A DNA stretch of 64,000 bases from Maribacter polysiphoniae (GTDB lineage Bacteria; Bacteroidota; Bacteroidia; Flavobacteriales; Flavobacteriaceae). Position 1 is the first letter of the stretch. Each line of letters begins with the position of its first letter. The DNA lies in NCBI RefSeq assembly GCF_003148665.1, contig NZ_QGGQ01000001.1:637762-701761 (forward strand), in the 5' to 3' direction. Shown here one piece after another: positions 8,410 to 17,021 of the stretch. The translations under genes were made by a program, and so were the position numbers. The notes beneath the pieces are model-generated. The model was not told where the DNA came from. It saw only the letters and a program-made list of their open reading frames with translations, and searched no databases.

Positions 8410-9906
8410 TCAAAGATCAATGACCTTATTATAGGCACTTTTCAGCTTCTTGATTACGATTTCCAGTTCTTCTTCATTTAAATGCCCAAAACCGAAACGG
8501 ATAGCACAGGTATTTTTATCTTGATATAAAATGGTTTTTGGCAGGAATAAATCTAATTTTTCGGCTTCCTCGGTAAGTTTCACCAATGATATTGTTTCTA
8601 CAAATTGCAGCCATATCGCCAAACCACCTAAGGGTATTTCCCAAGTGATGACACCTTCAAAATAATAGTTTAAAAAATGGCACAAACTATCACGACGCTG
8701 TTTGTAAGTGACTATATTTTTTTTCTTAAGTCTATATATTTCGCCTTCAGAAATCAATTCAGAAAGCATTTGTTCTTGTATTAAATCGCCTTGTTTATCC
8801 AGTAATTGCAGGTAATTTTTAGCTTCGGAAATTAAGTTTTCCGGTGCCACGACAAAGCCCGTGTGAAAACTTGGAAATAACGACTGTCCCAACTTGCCCA
8901 AATAAATAACCATTCCGTTGGCATCTGCACTGGCCATGGGTAACATTGCAGAACCTTCAAACTGAAAATCATAATCGTAATCATCTTCTATAATGGCAAA
9001 TCCATGTGTCTTTGCGAATTGCAATAATTGTAATCGTCGTTTTGCACTCAACGTTACGGTTGTAGGATAATCCCTATTGGCACAAACATACACACAGCGT
9101 ATACTTCCTTTAACAAAATGCTTTTTGATATACTCTATATTTAAACCTTCACTATCTACAGGAATCGTTCTAATGGTTGCGCCTGCTTGTTGAAAAATCA
9201 TGTTGGCTGCATAATTACTCAACTGCCCAACCAGCACCAAATCATCCTGTTTAATTAATAGTTGTGAGACTATATACAGACTCATTTCCGTGCTACGTGT
9301 ATTTACTAGATTATTTGGTTTTATATGAAATCCTCGTGTTGCGTTTAGATAATTACAAAGTTGTGTACTAAAAACCGAAGGAATCAACGCACTTGTCTTA
9401 TTCCATTTATTAATTAATGGTTTTCGTTTCATGGCAGCACTATACCATCTGGAAAATTGATGTACTGGATGCAAACGCAAATCGGGCTTACCATCGTTAA
9501 TGGAATATTTAGCCGTCGTTTCTTGTACTGTTGAAGCCAAATGAAATGATTGTTGAAACGGAAAACCAACCACTTTCGGATACGTATAAGCCTGATGGAT
9601 ATGTTGGGCTGTTGCCTTGATTTTTACAGTGGATTCCTCCGGCACCAAAACGAAAGTCCCTTTATTGGCTATAATATCTACCCAACCTTGTGAGGCCAAT
9701 TCTTCGTAAATAGCTACAGCTGTATTGCGATGGATGTTTAAAAATTGACTTAAAACACGTGTTCCAGGTAACTTACTGCCTTTTTCTAAATAGCCACGTT
9801 GTATCGCATTTATAACTTGTTGTGCTACTTGTATATAAACAGGTTGCGCAATCGCTTTGTCGAATGTGACAAGTTGTTTTAATATGTCAATAACCGGACT
9901 ATTCAT
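8410..9906 (-). CDS. MocR/GabR-type regulator (GntR HTH + aminotransferase-like domain)
   Basis: 498 residues. Residues 15-90 form a GntR winged helix (QVINAIQRGYLEKGSKLPGTRVLSQ, NTAVAIYEELASQGW). Residues of about 125-495 form a fold-type-I aminotransferase-like domain with YPTTVTLS and IIEDDYDYDF. In the usual YxGxxSKxLxPxxRxG motif the Schiff-base Lys aligns to Gln341 and the carboxylate-binding Arg to His348 (GKLGQSLFPSFHTG); a Lys sits three residues earlier at 338. PLP binding may therefore be lost or altered. It is transcribed divergently from the TonB receptor, which it probably regulates together with itself. Base composition is AT-richer than in flanking genes. Confidence 0.9.
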   Translation of the reverse strand: MNSPVIDILKQLVTFDKAIAQPVYIQVAQQVINAIQRGYLEKGSKLPGTRVLSQFLNIHRNTAVAIYEELASQGWVDIIANKGTFVLVPEESTVKIKATAQHIHQAYTYPKVVGFPFQQSFHLASTVQETTAKYSINDGKPDLRLHPVHQFSRWYSAAMKRKPLINKWNKTSALIPSVFSTQLCNYLNATRGFHIKPNNLVNTRSTEMSLYIVSQLLIKQDDLVLVGQLSNYAANMIFQQAGATIRTIPVDSEGLNIEYIKKHFVKGSIRCVYVCANRDYPTTVTLSAKRRLQLLQFAKTHGFAIIEDDYDYDFQFEGSAMLPMASADANGMVIYLGKLGQSLFPSFHTGFVVAPENLISEAKNYLQLLDKQGDLIQEQMLSELISEGEIYRLKKKNIVTYKQRRDSLCHFLNYYFEGVITWEIPLGGLAIWLQFVETISLVKLTEEAEKLDLFLPKTILYQDKNTCAIRFGFGHLNEEELEIVIKKLKSAYNKVIDL

Positions 9907-9972
9907 TGTTTTAAAACTGGACTAGTTTAATCGTCCGGAAAGTTACGACTTTTGCAGTATTAAATTAATTGA

Positions 9973-9991
9973 TGCAATGACGACCATTGCA
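9973..9991. promoter_or_regulatory. Inverted repeat between regulator and TonB receptor
   Basis: TGCAATG and CATTGCA form a perfect 7-bp inverted repeat around ACGAC, 12 nt before the receptor ATG and inside the only divergent region of this pair. It could be an operator for the MocR protein or a hairpin controlling translation of the receptor. No direct evidence separates the two. Confidence 0.45.
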
Positions 9992-10003
9992 AAATTCAAA
10001 TAG

Positions 10004-11836
10004 ATGAAAAATACAGTCTTACTTTATACATTTTTACTGATTTGTGCATTTCAATTACATGCTCAACAAGAACAGCCTATCATAAAAATCGATTCTTTAA
10101 GTGAAGTTGTGGTTACTTCAACACGAATTGATTTACCCTTCAAGGAGAATTCCAGGACCATAAATATTATTACGGCAACTGATATTAAAAATAGTTCTGC
10201 CGTTACCATTGCAGATTTATTACAACAAGTTGCTGGTATAGACATTAGAAGACGTGGCACTGGCGGAAGTCAGGCTGATTTATTTATTAGAGGTGGTGGT
10301 TTTGATCAAACACTCTTATTGATTGATGGTATAAAAATGGACGACGCACAAACAGGTCATCACACCATGAATGCTTCTTTGCCGCTAGAAGTTATAGCGC
10401 GCATAGAAATTATTAAGGGTCCTGCAGCTAGAGTTTTTGGGCAGAATGCTTTTACAGGTGCTATTAATATTGTCACGAAATCGAACTTAAACAATGCTGT
10501 TTCCGCAAATCTTGAAGCTGGTTCTTTTGGTCAGCTAAATGGTTCCGTAACCGTAGGTTCTGAATTGGAGAATTCAACACATATTTTTCATGCTGGAAAA
10601 ATGACGTCCGAAGGGTATAGAAACAATTCAGATTATAACAATTCCAACTATTTCTTAAAAAGCGTTTTCAATAAAAAAGATCAACCTATTGAAATGATTG
10701 CCACATTTTCTGAACGTAAGTTTGGTGCCGAAAATTTTTACACCACCAATCCAGCTTTTAATGAATACGAAGAAACCCAAAACAGTTTAATGGCATTGAC
10801 CACGAAATTTCAATCTGAAAAATTCAAAATCCAACCTCGTGTGTATTGGAAACGCAACCAAGATATGTTTCTGTTAAAACGTTTTGAACCTAATTTTTTC
10901 AGAAACTTCCATATTTCGAATAAAATTGGAGCAGAAGCCAATGCGTCTTATAAATCGGAATTAGGTGAAACTGGTTTTGGAATCGATATGTCTAAAACGT
11001 ATTTACGAAGTAATAATTTAGGCCAACGTAATCGTTTTATGACGACGCTATTCTTAGAACACAGATTTCAGTTTATAGATAACCGATTGGACATTACTCC
11101 TGGTGTTGCCGTAACGTATTTTTCAGATTTTAAATTTAATGGATTCCCTGGATTGGATGTAGGGTTCGATATTACCAATAACCTGAAAGCTTATGGAAAC
11201 ATTGGTTTCACCTATAGAATTCCAACCTACACCGATTTATATTACAGCGACCCAAGAACTAATGGAAATGAAAATTTAGAACCAGAAGAAGCCTTTGCCC
11301 AAGAAATTGGCATTAAATATAATTCACCAAGCATTAGAGCAAGTCTATCTGTATTTAATAGAGATGCAAATAATCTTATTGACTTTGTAAGACCCAATAC
11401 TATTGAAGAAATTTTTACAGCAACCAATATTGCAGAAGTGAATACCAAAGGTCTGGAAATTGATGTGGCCTATAATTTTAAGCTGAATAATTTCAATCAA
11501 ACTTTAGCAATCGGTTATGCTTTTTTGGATGATAATATTTTAGAGCAAAACGAGGAACTGTCGCGTTATGCTTTGAACACCTTAAAGCATCACTATACAA
11601 CCAGATTAAGCACACAGTTGTTTAAAAACATTAGTCAAAGCATCGTTTACAAATATGCTGAACGCACCACAGGGCAAACGTATAACGTTTGGGATGCTTC
11701 TATAATGCTTCAATTAAAACAGATGGAACTTTCTATATCGGCAAACAATATTTTTGATGCTGATTATATTGAATCGGGTTTTACACCAATGCCACCAAGT
11801 AACGTGTTATTTGGTTTGCGTTATAGTTTTAAATAG
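10004..11836 (+). CDS. TonB-dependent outer-membrane receptor, BtuB-like size class
   Basis: 610 residues with a signal peptide (MKNTVLLYTFLLICAFQLHAQ). The plug domain follows directly (SEVVVTSTR, TIADLLQQVAGIDIRRRG, DLFIRGGGFDQTLLLIDGIKMDD, RIEIIKGPAARVFGQNAFTGAINIVTK) with no carboxypeptidase-like N-terminal domain and no SusC features. The barrel ends in a typical LRYSF. Length and plug resemble BtuB-like cobalamin/siderophore receptors; the substrate cannot be read from sequence. Divergent from the MocR-type gene. Low-GC codon use distinguishes the pair from the genes on both sides, compatible with transfer as a unit. Confidence 0.9.
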   Translation: MKNTVLLYTFLLICAFQLHAQQEQPIIKIDSLSEVVVTSTRIDLPFKENSRTINIITATDIKNSSAVTIADLLQQVAGIDIRRRGTGGSQADLFIRGGGFDQTLLLIDGIKMDDAQTGHHTMNASLPLEVIARIEIIKGPAARVFGQNAFTGAINIVTKSNLNNAVSANLEAGSFGQLNGSVTVGSELENSTHIFHAGKMTSEGYRNNSDYNNSNYFLKSVFNKKDQPIEMIATFSERKFGAENFYTTNPAFNEYEETQNSLMALTTKFQSEKFKIQPRVYWKRNQDMFLLKRFEPNFFRNFHISNKIGAEANASYKSELGETGFGIDMSKTYLRSNNLGQRNRFMTTLFLEHRFQFIDNRLDITPGVAVTYFSDFKFNGFPGLDVGFDITNNLKAYGNIGFTYRIPTYTDLYYSDPRTNGNENLEPEEAFAQEIGIKYNSPSIRASLSVFNRDANNLIDFVRPNTIEEIFTATNIAEVNTKGLEIDVAYNFKLNNFNQTLAIGYAFLDDNILEQNEELSRYALNTLKHHYTTRLSTQLFKNISQSIVYKYAERTTGQTYNVWDASIMLQLKQMELSISANNIFDADYIESGFTPMPPSNVLFGLRYSFK

Positions 11837-11895
11837 CAATCATAATTTAGATACTTCTATAGATTATTATGAAGATGTGATTTCTACAAGGGCTT

Positions 11896-11929
11896 TTGAA
11901 TACCTATTTTAAGGGATTTCATACATTTG
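11896..11929 (+). promoter_or_regulatory. Possible flavobacterial promoter of the JmjC-like gene
   Basis: TTG (11896-11898) and TACATTTG (11922-11929) are 23 bp apart and match the TTG/TAnnTTTG pattern. The -7 box overlaps the first possible start codon at 11927, so if it is used translation must begin further downstream than the longest frame suggests. Confidence 0.35.
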
Positions 11930-12805
11930 TTGGATAATTCAACCCAATTGAACTTGAACTTAAACGAAATACCTAGGGTAAAAACCATTACCAAAGAGGC
12001 TTTTTTAAACACATATTTTAAGCCTCAAAAACCTGTTGTGATCGAACGGTTCATTGAGGATTGGCCTGCCTATTCCAAATGGGATTTGGAATATATGCGT
12101 AAAGTCGCTGGGGATAAGGTGGTTCCCTTGTACGATGACCGTCCCGTACATCACGAGGATGGGTTTAATGAACCCCACGCCAGGATGAAGATGTCCGATT
12201 ATATCGACCTGCTTCAAAAAGAGCCTACCAAATACCGCATTTTTCTTTGGAACATCTTAAAGGAGGTGCCCGAATTGCAAAAGGATTTTACCTATCCCGA
12301 TTTTGGACTTCGATTAATGAAAACCTTGCCCATGCTTTTCTTTGGAGGGCGTGATTCTTATACTTTTATGCATTTTGATATTGACCTGGCCAATATTTTC
12401 CATTTCCATTTTGAGGGTGAGAAGGAGTGTATCCTGTTTCCGCAATCCGAGAGTGATCATTTATACAAAGTACCTCATTCATTGATTACCCATGAGAGTA
12501 TCGATTTTGCCAATCCTGATTTTGACCAATGGCCTGCCTTAAAGAATGCCAAAGGGTATAAGACCCATTTAAATCACGGGGAGGTCTTATATATTCCCGA
12601 GGGTTATTGGCACTATATGCGGTATGTGACACCGGGGTTTTCCATGAGCTTGCGTTCCATTGCCAGGAGCCCAAAAAATCTATTTTCCGCTTTTTACAAT
12701 GTCATAGTAATGCGTAATTATGACGGATTGATGCGAAAATTACAGGGTCAAAAATGGATAGATTGGAAAAACAAACAGGCTATTGAAAGAACCAATAAGC
12801 TATAG
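11927..12805 (+). CDS. Cupin-like JmjC (cupin_8) oxygenase
   Basis: Up to 292 residues. The core FMHFDIDLANIFHFHFEGEK holds the HxD pair of an Fe(II)/2-oxoglutarate site, and HGEVLYIPEGYWHYM supplies the distal His; the N-terminal PVVIERFIEDWPAYSKW is the usual cupin_8 entry segment. Such proteins hydroxylate amino-acid side chains of proteins or small molecules; the substrate is unknown. The frame has no ATG near its start: TTG at 11927 or the next codon is the only upstream option, and a -7 box overlaps it, so the exact N-terminus is uncertain. GC content returns to about 45-50% here. Confidence 0.85.
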   Translation: MLDNSTQLNLNLNEIPRVKTITKEAFLNTYFKPQKPVVIERFIEDWPAYSKWDLEYMRKVAGDKVVPLYDDRPVHHEDGFNEPHARMKMSDYIDLLQKEPTKYRIFLWNILKEVPELQKDFTYPDFGLRLMKTLPMLFFGGRDSYTFMHFDIDLANIFHFHFEGEKECILFPQSESDHLYKVPHSLITHESIDFANPDFDQWPALKNAKGYKTHLNHGEVLYIPEGYWHYMRYVTPGFSMSLRSIARSPKNLFSAFYNVIVMRNYDGLMRKLQGQKWIDWKNKQAIERTNKL

Positions 12806-12979
12806 TGCTTTCCCTGATCGGGAATTCTGACTTTTGTCAGGCTGCGTTTTATATTCTAAATTGTTACTAATCTGATAAATAGTCATCAATTACTTCAGGC
12901 AGAGACGCTAAGTCAGAAATTATAAATGAAAAGGTCTCGAATTCGCTCGACCGGACATAGAGAGTGAAATGAACTTACA

Positions 12980-13456
12980 TCATTTAATGAGTTCCTGTAT
13001 TTTTGCATATACCAAATGGCTTTCCCAACCACGGTAAAGCAGGTAATCGGCAAGTTTTCGCCTTCGTTTTTGAATATCGGTGTCCTTTAGCGAATCCAAC
13101 CTTTTTTGGGCAAGGGCATCCAAGGTTTCCAGATAGCGGTTATCATCGATTTCCTTTAAGGCGGATTTGATATTATAGCTTGTTATATGTCGTTGTTTCA
13201 ACTCATTTACAATCCTATTTCTTCCCCATTTTTTTATATTGAATTTACCACGTGCAAAACTTTGGGCAAAGCGTTCCTCGTTCAAATAATTCTCTTGGAT
13301 CAAATGGGTCACTATTTGGTCTATCGCCTCTGGAATCATACGCATTTCCTTCAGTTTTGTAGTCACATCCTTGTGGCAACGTTCCTGATAGGCACAATAG
13401 CGTTCCAATTTTTTGGTCGCTTCTAATAATGTGTATGACTTTGATTTTTGGAACAA
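12980..13456 (-). CDS. recX: RecX-family regulator of RecA
   Basis: 158 residues, the normal RecX length. Three tandem three-helix repeats are visible: LERYCAYQERCHKDVTTKL, LIQENYLNEERFAQSFARGKF with the family's WGRNRI segment, and RRKLADYLLYRGWESHLVY. RecX binds RecA filaments and restrains recombinase activity. recA is not in the window, so regulation is separate from it here. The gene is isolated: about 175 bp without a gene lie downstream and 270 bp upstream, the latter holding the rng terminator. Confidence 0.9.
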   Translation of the reverse strand: MFQKSKSYTLLEATKKLERYCAYQERCHKDVTTKLKEMRMIPEAIDQIVTHLIQENYLNEERFAQSFARGKFNIKKWGRNRIVNELKQRHITSYNIKSALKEIDDNRYLETLDALAQKRLDSLKDTDIQKRRRKLADYLLYRGWESHLVYAKIQELIK

Positions 13457-13594
13457 GGTTCGGATTTAAGTTTTATAAGATTGAAAATGGGTCATACCAA
13501 GGCCAAATAGGATAATTTAAATGACAACGACAAAATAAGGTTATTTGGTATTAAGTTAAGAAAGATTGGATAAAACTTTGAAGTTGGTGTCAAC

Positions 13595-13626
13595 AAAAAA
13601 AGCGACTCCGTTTCCGAAGTCGCTTT
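13595..13626 (-). terminator. Terminator of rng
   Basis: Read on the minus strand, AAAGCGACT pairs with AGTCGCTTT (13599-13607 and 13618-13626) and the run of A's from 13595 becomes the T tract. It lies about 100 bp past the rng stop. Confidence 0.85.
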
Positions 13627-13725
13627 GTATTGGATATCTCTCTATTTAGAAATTTGAAAGACCCTGAAAATTAGGCTTCAGGGTTAGTTAAACTTACTAT
13701 TTTCCATTTGGAAAACAGGGTTTCA

Positions 13726-15273
13726 CTAATATATTGTTTTGCCGTTCTTGTCTTTAAAACGGTATTCGAGATACGTGTAGGCATCCCTAGGTTGGATCTT
13801 GATCCATTTCTTATGTTCCATAAACCATTTTGAACGGATTGATGGAAAACCTTTGGTAAGGTAAGCCGCAATAAAGGGATGTATGTTCAAAGTGATCTTA
13901 CTGTCCTTTTTAGGGCCTTTCAAAAGTTTTTCTAGGTCTACATTAATTTTGTCTATTAAAACAATCGGAGCTTCTACTTCTAGACCCGCACGATTAGGAT
14001 CTACTTCTGTTGTTTTAATATTCATTTCGGGTCGTACCCGTTGTCTGGTGATCTGTACAAGGCCAAATTTACTGGGCGGCAAGATCTTGTGCTTGGCGCG
14101 ATCATCTTTCATTTCATCACGAAGATGGTCAAAAAGTTTTTTTCTATGAGGGGCTTTTACCATATCGATAAAATCGATAACGATAATTCCACCCATATCG
14201 CGCAGGCGTAGTTGTCTTGCTATTTCCGAAGCTGCCAGCATATTTACCTCTAAAGCAGTATCTTCTTGATTTTTTGCTTTATTGGATCGGTTTCCGCTGT
14301 TCACATCAATAACATGTAAAGCTTCAGTGTGCTCTATGATCAAATAGGCTCCTTTACTCATAGTGGCCGTACGGCCGAAAGAAGTTTTGATCTGTCTCTC
14401 TATCCCAAATTTTTCAAATAAGGGAACAGGAGAGTTATAGAGTTTTACAATGGATTCCTTGCCTGGGGCAATTTCCTGTACATAATCCCTGACCTGGTTA
14501 TAAAGCGTTTCATCATCAACATGTATTCCAGTAAAGGAATCGTTGAAGACATCCCTTAATATACTGGAGGCCCTATTGAGCTCTACCAATACCTTTGATG
14601 GGGTGGGTGCTTTATACAATTTTTTACACATTGCTGACCATTTGTTCAGCAAATTTTCTAAATCTTTGTCCAGTTCGGCGACTTTCTTGCCTTCGGCGAC
14701 TGTTCGGATGATGACACCAAATCCTTTAGGTTTAATGCTTGTTACAAGCCTTTTTAACCTATCCTTTTCCTCCTTGCTGGCGATCTTTTGAGAGACCGAT
14801 ACGCGTTCGGAAAAAGGCACCATGACCAAATAACGTCCGGCTAACGATAGCTCAGAACTTATTCTTGGCCCTTTGGTGGAAATGGGTTCCTTAACAATCT
14901 GTACTAATAGGGATTGATTCGATTTTATGACATCATTGATGGTGCCATGCTTATCAATATCTTTTTCCAACGGAAAGTCCTTCAGGGAATAATCCTTGAG
15001 CTTTCCGGTGCTCACTTGTTTTATGAATTTTAACATCGTGGATAATTGCGGCCCTAGGTCATGATAATGCAGAAAGGCATCTTTTTCATAACCTACGTTT
15101 ACAAAAGCAGCATTAAGACCGGTAACGGGTTTTCTTACTTTGGCCAAAAATATATCGCCAACAGAAAAATCGTTATTGTCTTCCTCTTTGTGTAATTCAG
15201 TGAGTTTTCCTTCTTTTAGTAAGGCAAAATCGACGGCGTTGGAACTAGATCTTACGATTAATTCTCTATTCAC
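13726..15273 (-). CDS. rng: Ribonuclease E/G family endoribonuclease
   Basis: 515 residues, the RNase G size class without the long RNase E degradosome tail. An S1-like RNA-binding segment at about 35-130 (GDIFLAKVRKPVTGLNAAFVNVGYEKDAFLH) precedes the DNase-I-like catalytic domain. The metal-binding aspartates are Asp322 (VIDVNSG) and Asp366 (IVIDFIDM). No CPxCxGxG zinc-link motif follows; that position reads LPPSKFGLVQITRQR. The start is GTG at 15271-15273 (NRELIVRSS follows). Upstream lies the small basic protein gene and then HU, the usual flavobacterial order. Confidence 0.93.
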   Translation of the reverse strand: MNRELIVRSSSNAVDFALLKEGKLTELHKEEDNNDFSVGDIFLAKVRKPVTGLNAAFVNVGYEKDAFLHYHDLGPQLSTMLKFIKQVSTGKLKDYSLKDFPLEKDIDKHGTINDVIKSNQSLLVQIVKEPISTKGPRISSELSLAGRYLVMVPFSERVSVSQKIASKEEKDRLKRLVTSIKPKGFGVIIRTVAEGKKVAELDKDLENLLNKWSAMCKKLYKAPTPSKVLVELNRASSILRDVFNDSFTGIHVDDETLYNQVRDYVQEIAPGKESIVKLYNSPVPLFEKFGIERQIKTSFGRTATMSKGAYLIIEHTEALHVIDVNSGNRSNKAKNQEDTALEVNMLAASEIARQLRLRDMGGIIVIDFIDMVKAPHRKKLFDHLRDEMKDDRAKHKILPPSKFGLVQITRQRVRPEMNIKTTEVDPNRAGLEVEAPIVLIDKINVDLEKLLKGPKKDSKITLNIHPFIAAYLTKGFPSIRSKWFMEHKKWIKIQPRDAYTYLEYRFKDKNGKTIY

Positions 15274-15405
15274 CTGATTTTATTTATATCTGTCCACTAC
15301 AGCCAATTTGGCGTACGAACAAATAGATTAAACAATAGTAATTACAGGTTGTATAAACCCGTCGAAATTCGATTTCGAATTTCTATGTCAATGAACGTAT
15401 TAAAC

Positions 15406-15435
15406 GAAAAAGTAGTTGGTTACAACTACTTTTTC
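15406..15435 (-). terminator. Terminator overlapping the end of the small basic gene
   Basis: A 13-bp perfect stem (15406-15418 with 15423-15435) and GTTA loop. On the minus strand the upstream arm contains the last Lys codons and the TAG stop of the 29-aa gene, and the downstream arm ends in a T run. Confidence 0.85.
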
Positions 15436-15515
15436 TTGTGTCGGTTAGCTCTTCTACGCTTCTTGCGCTTATGGGTAGCTACCTTATGTCTCTTTCTTTT
15501 CTTACCACTCGGCAT
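15426..15515 (-). CDS. 29-residue Lys/Arg-rich small protein, probably ribosome-associated
   Basis: ATG at 15513-15515 opens a 29-codon frame: MPSGKKRKRHKVATHKRKK and then an Arg/Lys/His-rich tail ending in KKK before TAG. More than half of the residues are basic, as in the smallest ribosomal proteins. From memory, a near-identical short gene is conserved next to HU and rng across Bacteroidota. Whether it corresponds to a recently named extra ribosomal protein of this phylum I cannot confirm here. It lies 26 bp from the HU stop, so it may share the HU transcript. Confidence 0.8.
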   Translation of the reverse strand: MPSGKKRKRHKVATHKRKKRRRANRHKKK

Positions 15516-15541
15516 AAAGTTCTTATTTAAAGATTATTATA

Positions 15542-15832
15542 TTATTTTACTTGTACGTTACTTTTGACACCCTCTACAAAAACCTTGGCAGGTTTAAATG
15601 CCGGAATATTATGTGCCGGTATTTTTATAGTAGTGTTTTTTGAAATGTTTCTACCAGTTTTTTCCGCTCTGGTCTTTATGATAAAACTACCAAATCCTCT
15701 TAGGTATACATTATCGCCACTTTCCAAAGAAGTCTTTACTTCCTCCATAAAGGATTCAACCGTTGCTTGCACATCTCCTTTTTCAATTCCCAGTTTGTCT
15801 GAGATTTTCGATACAATTTCCGCTTTCGTCAT
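15542..15832 (-). CDS. hup: HU/IHF-family DNA-binding protein
   Basis: 96 residues: the full HU fold with an N-terminal helical pair (TKAEIVSKISDKLGIEKGDVQATVESFM), the body-arm junction NVYLRGFGSFIIKTRAEKTGRN and the C-terminal PAHNIPAFKPAKVFVEGV. The usual arm-tip Pro of RNP is replaced: the tip reads GRNISKNTTI, so intercalation may be weaker than in canonical HU. The protein compacts and bends chromosomal DNA as a dimer. A TATATTTG -7 box sits 38 bp upstream. Confidence 0.93.
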   Translation of the reverse strand: MTKAEIVSKISDKLGIEKGDVQATVESFMEEVKTSLESGDNVYLRGFGSFIIKTRAEKTGRNISKNTTIKIPAHNIPAFKPAKVFVEGVKSNVQVK

Positions 15833-15869
15833 TTTGTGTATTATATTATCTGTGTATTTTTTCGGCTTG

Positions 15870-15877
15870 CAAATATA
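15870..15877 (-). promoter_or_regulatory. -7 box of the HU gene
   Basis: Complement reads TATATTTG, an exact TAnnTTTG match, 38 bp before the HU ATG; predicted leader about 30 nt. A -33 TTG at normal spacing was not found. Confidence 0.6.
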
Positions 15878-15958
15878 TAAATTAAATTCATTCTTTTGCC
15901 CTAATCAACTAATTTTAAGTCTATAAACAGCTACTTTTATCATATAGTATTGACGTGC

Positions 15959-16996
15959 ATGATTTTTTCACATAAAATTCTTCTTTGGTATGCTCAGAAT
16001 AAACGGTCATTACCATGGCGGCAAAGTACGGATCCCTATAAGATCTGGCTTTCAGAGATTATCCTTCAGCAGACGAGGGTGGCACAGGGTTTGCCCTATT
16101 ATTTGAAGTTCATAAACCGGTTCCCGACCGTTGAGGATTTGGCACGTGCCTCAGAGGATCAGGTGTTGAAATTATGGCAGGGGTTGGGGTATTATTCCAG
16201 GGCAAGGAATTTACATGCAACCGCAAAAATGGTAGTCAATGAATATGGAGGGGTGTTCCCCGATACCTTTAAAGGACTTCTTGGTTTAAAAGGAGTGGGT
16301 GATTATACGGCCAGTGCCATTGCCTCTATCTGTTTTGATATTCCTGAGCCTGTGGTCGATGGCAATGTTTATAGGGTGCTTTCCAGGTATTTTGGTATCG
16401 GAACGCCGATCAACAGTTCTGAAGGTATTCGTTATTTTAAGCAAATGGCAAGGGAGGTCATGGATGTTGGGCAAATACGGGACTACAATCAGGCCATAAT
16501 GGAGTTTGGTGCCATACAGTGTGTTCCAAAAAATCCCGATTGCCAAGGTTGTCCACTGAATCAGGGTTGTGTGGCGCTTCAAAAGAAACGGGTTGATGAA
16601 CTTCCGGTAAAACAAAATAAGACGAAGGTCAGAAAAAGATATTTTAATTATTTGGTCGTTATCGATTCGGAAAATAGGACCTTGTTGCAACAGCGTAAAG
16701 GGAGGGGGATTTGGCAGAATCTTTGGGAGTTCCCCTTGTTGGAAACCAAAGGGAATATCAATTTGGCCGAAATGGAACAAAGGTATAACGAGGTAATTAC
16801 CATTGAGGACGCCCCGGAAATCCATCAATTTAATCAAGATGATATTGTGCATAAATTATCACATCAGCATTTATACACTAAATTCTGGATCGTAAAAACA
16901 GATTCCTATATGGGGAATGGAATTGATTTCGGAACTTTGGAGGCATATCCCGTACCGGTTTTGATAGCTGATTTTATTAAAACATTTAAAATTTAG
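15959..16996 (+). CDS. mutY: A/G-specific adenine DNA glycosylase
   Basis: 345 residues from ATG 15959; the longer TTG start adds only MTC. The catalytic Glu lies in WLSEIILQQTRV, the helix-hairpin-helix in LLGLKGVGDYTASAI and the catalytic Asp in PVVDGNVYRV. The [4Fe-4S] cluster has the canonical C-x6-C-x2-C-x5-C spacing (CVPKNPDCQGCPLNQGC). The C-terminal NUDIX-like domain that reads 8-oxoG follows (LLQQRKGRGIWQNLWEFP). MutY removes A mispaired with 8-oxoG. It heads the conserved order mutY-ssb-gldE-gldD. Confidence 0.96.
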   Translation: MIFSHKILLWYAQNKRSLPWRQSTDPYKIWLSEIILQQTRVAQGLPYYLKFINRFPTVEDLARASEDQVLKLWQGLGYYSRARNLHATAKMVVNEYGGVFPDTFKGLLGLKGVGDYTASAIASICFDIPEPVVDGNVYRVLSRYFGIGTPINSSEGIRYFKQMAREVMDVGQIRDYNQAIMEFGAIQCVPKNPDCQGCPLNQGCVALQKKRVDELPVKQNKTKVRKRYFNYLVVIDSENRTLLQQRKGRGIWQNLWEFPLLETKGNINLAEMEQRYNEVITIEDAPEIHQFNQDDIVHKLSHQHLYTKFWIVKTDSYMGNGIDFGTLEAYPVPVLIADFIKTFKI

Positions 16997-17004
16997 TACT
17001 TTTG
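16997..17004 (+). promoter_or_regulatory. -7 box before ssb
   Basis: TACTTTTG is an exact TAnnTTTG match 18 bp before the ssb ATG and overlaps the mutY stop, so ssb may have its own promoter inside the mutY-gldD cluster. Confidence 0.5.
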
Positions 17005-17021
17005 GACATTAGACGAAAATT

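Noticed and set aside
15349-15567. Plus-strand frame over the 29-aa basic gene and terminator.
   Set aside because: It is antisense to a better supported gene and includes a terminator hairpin.
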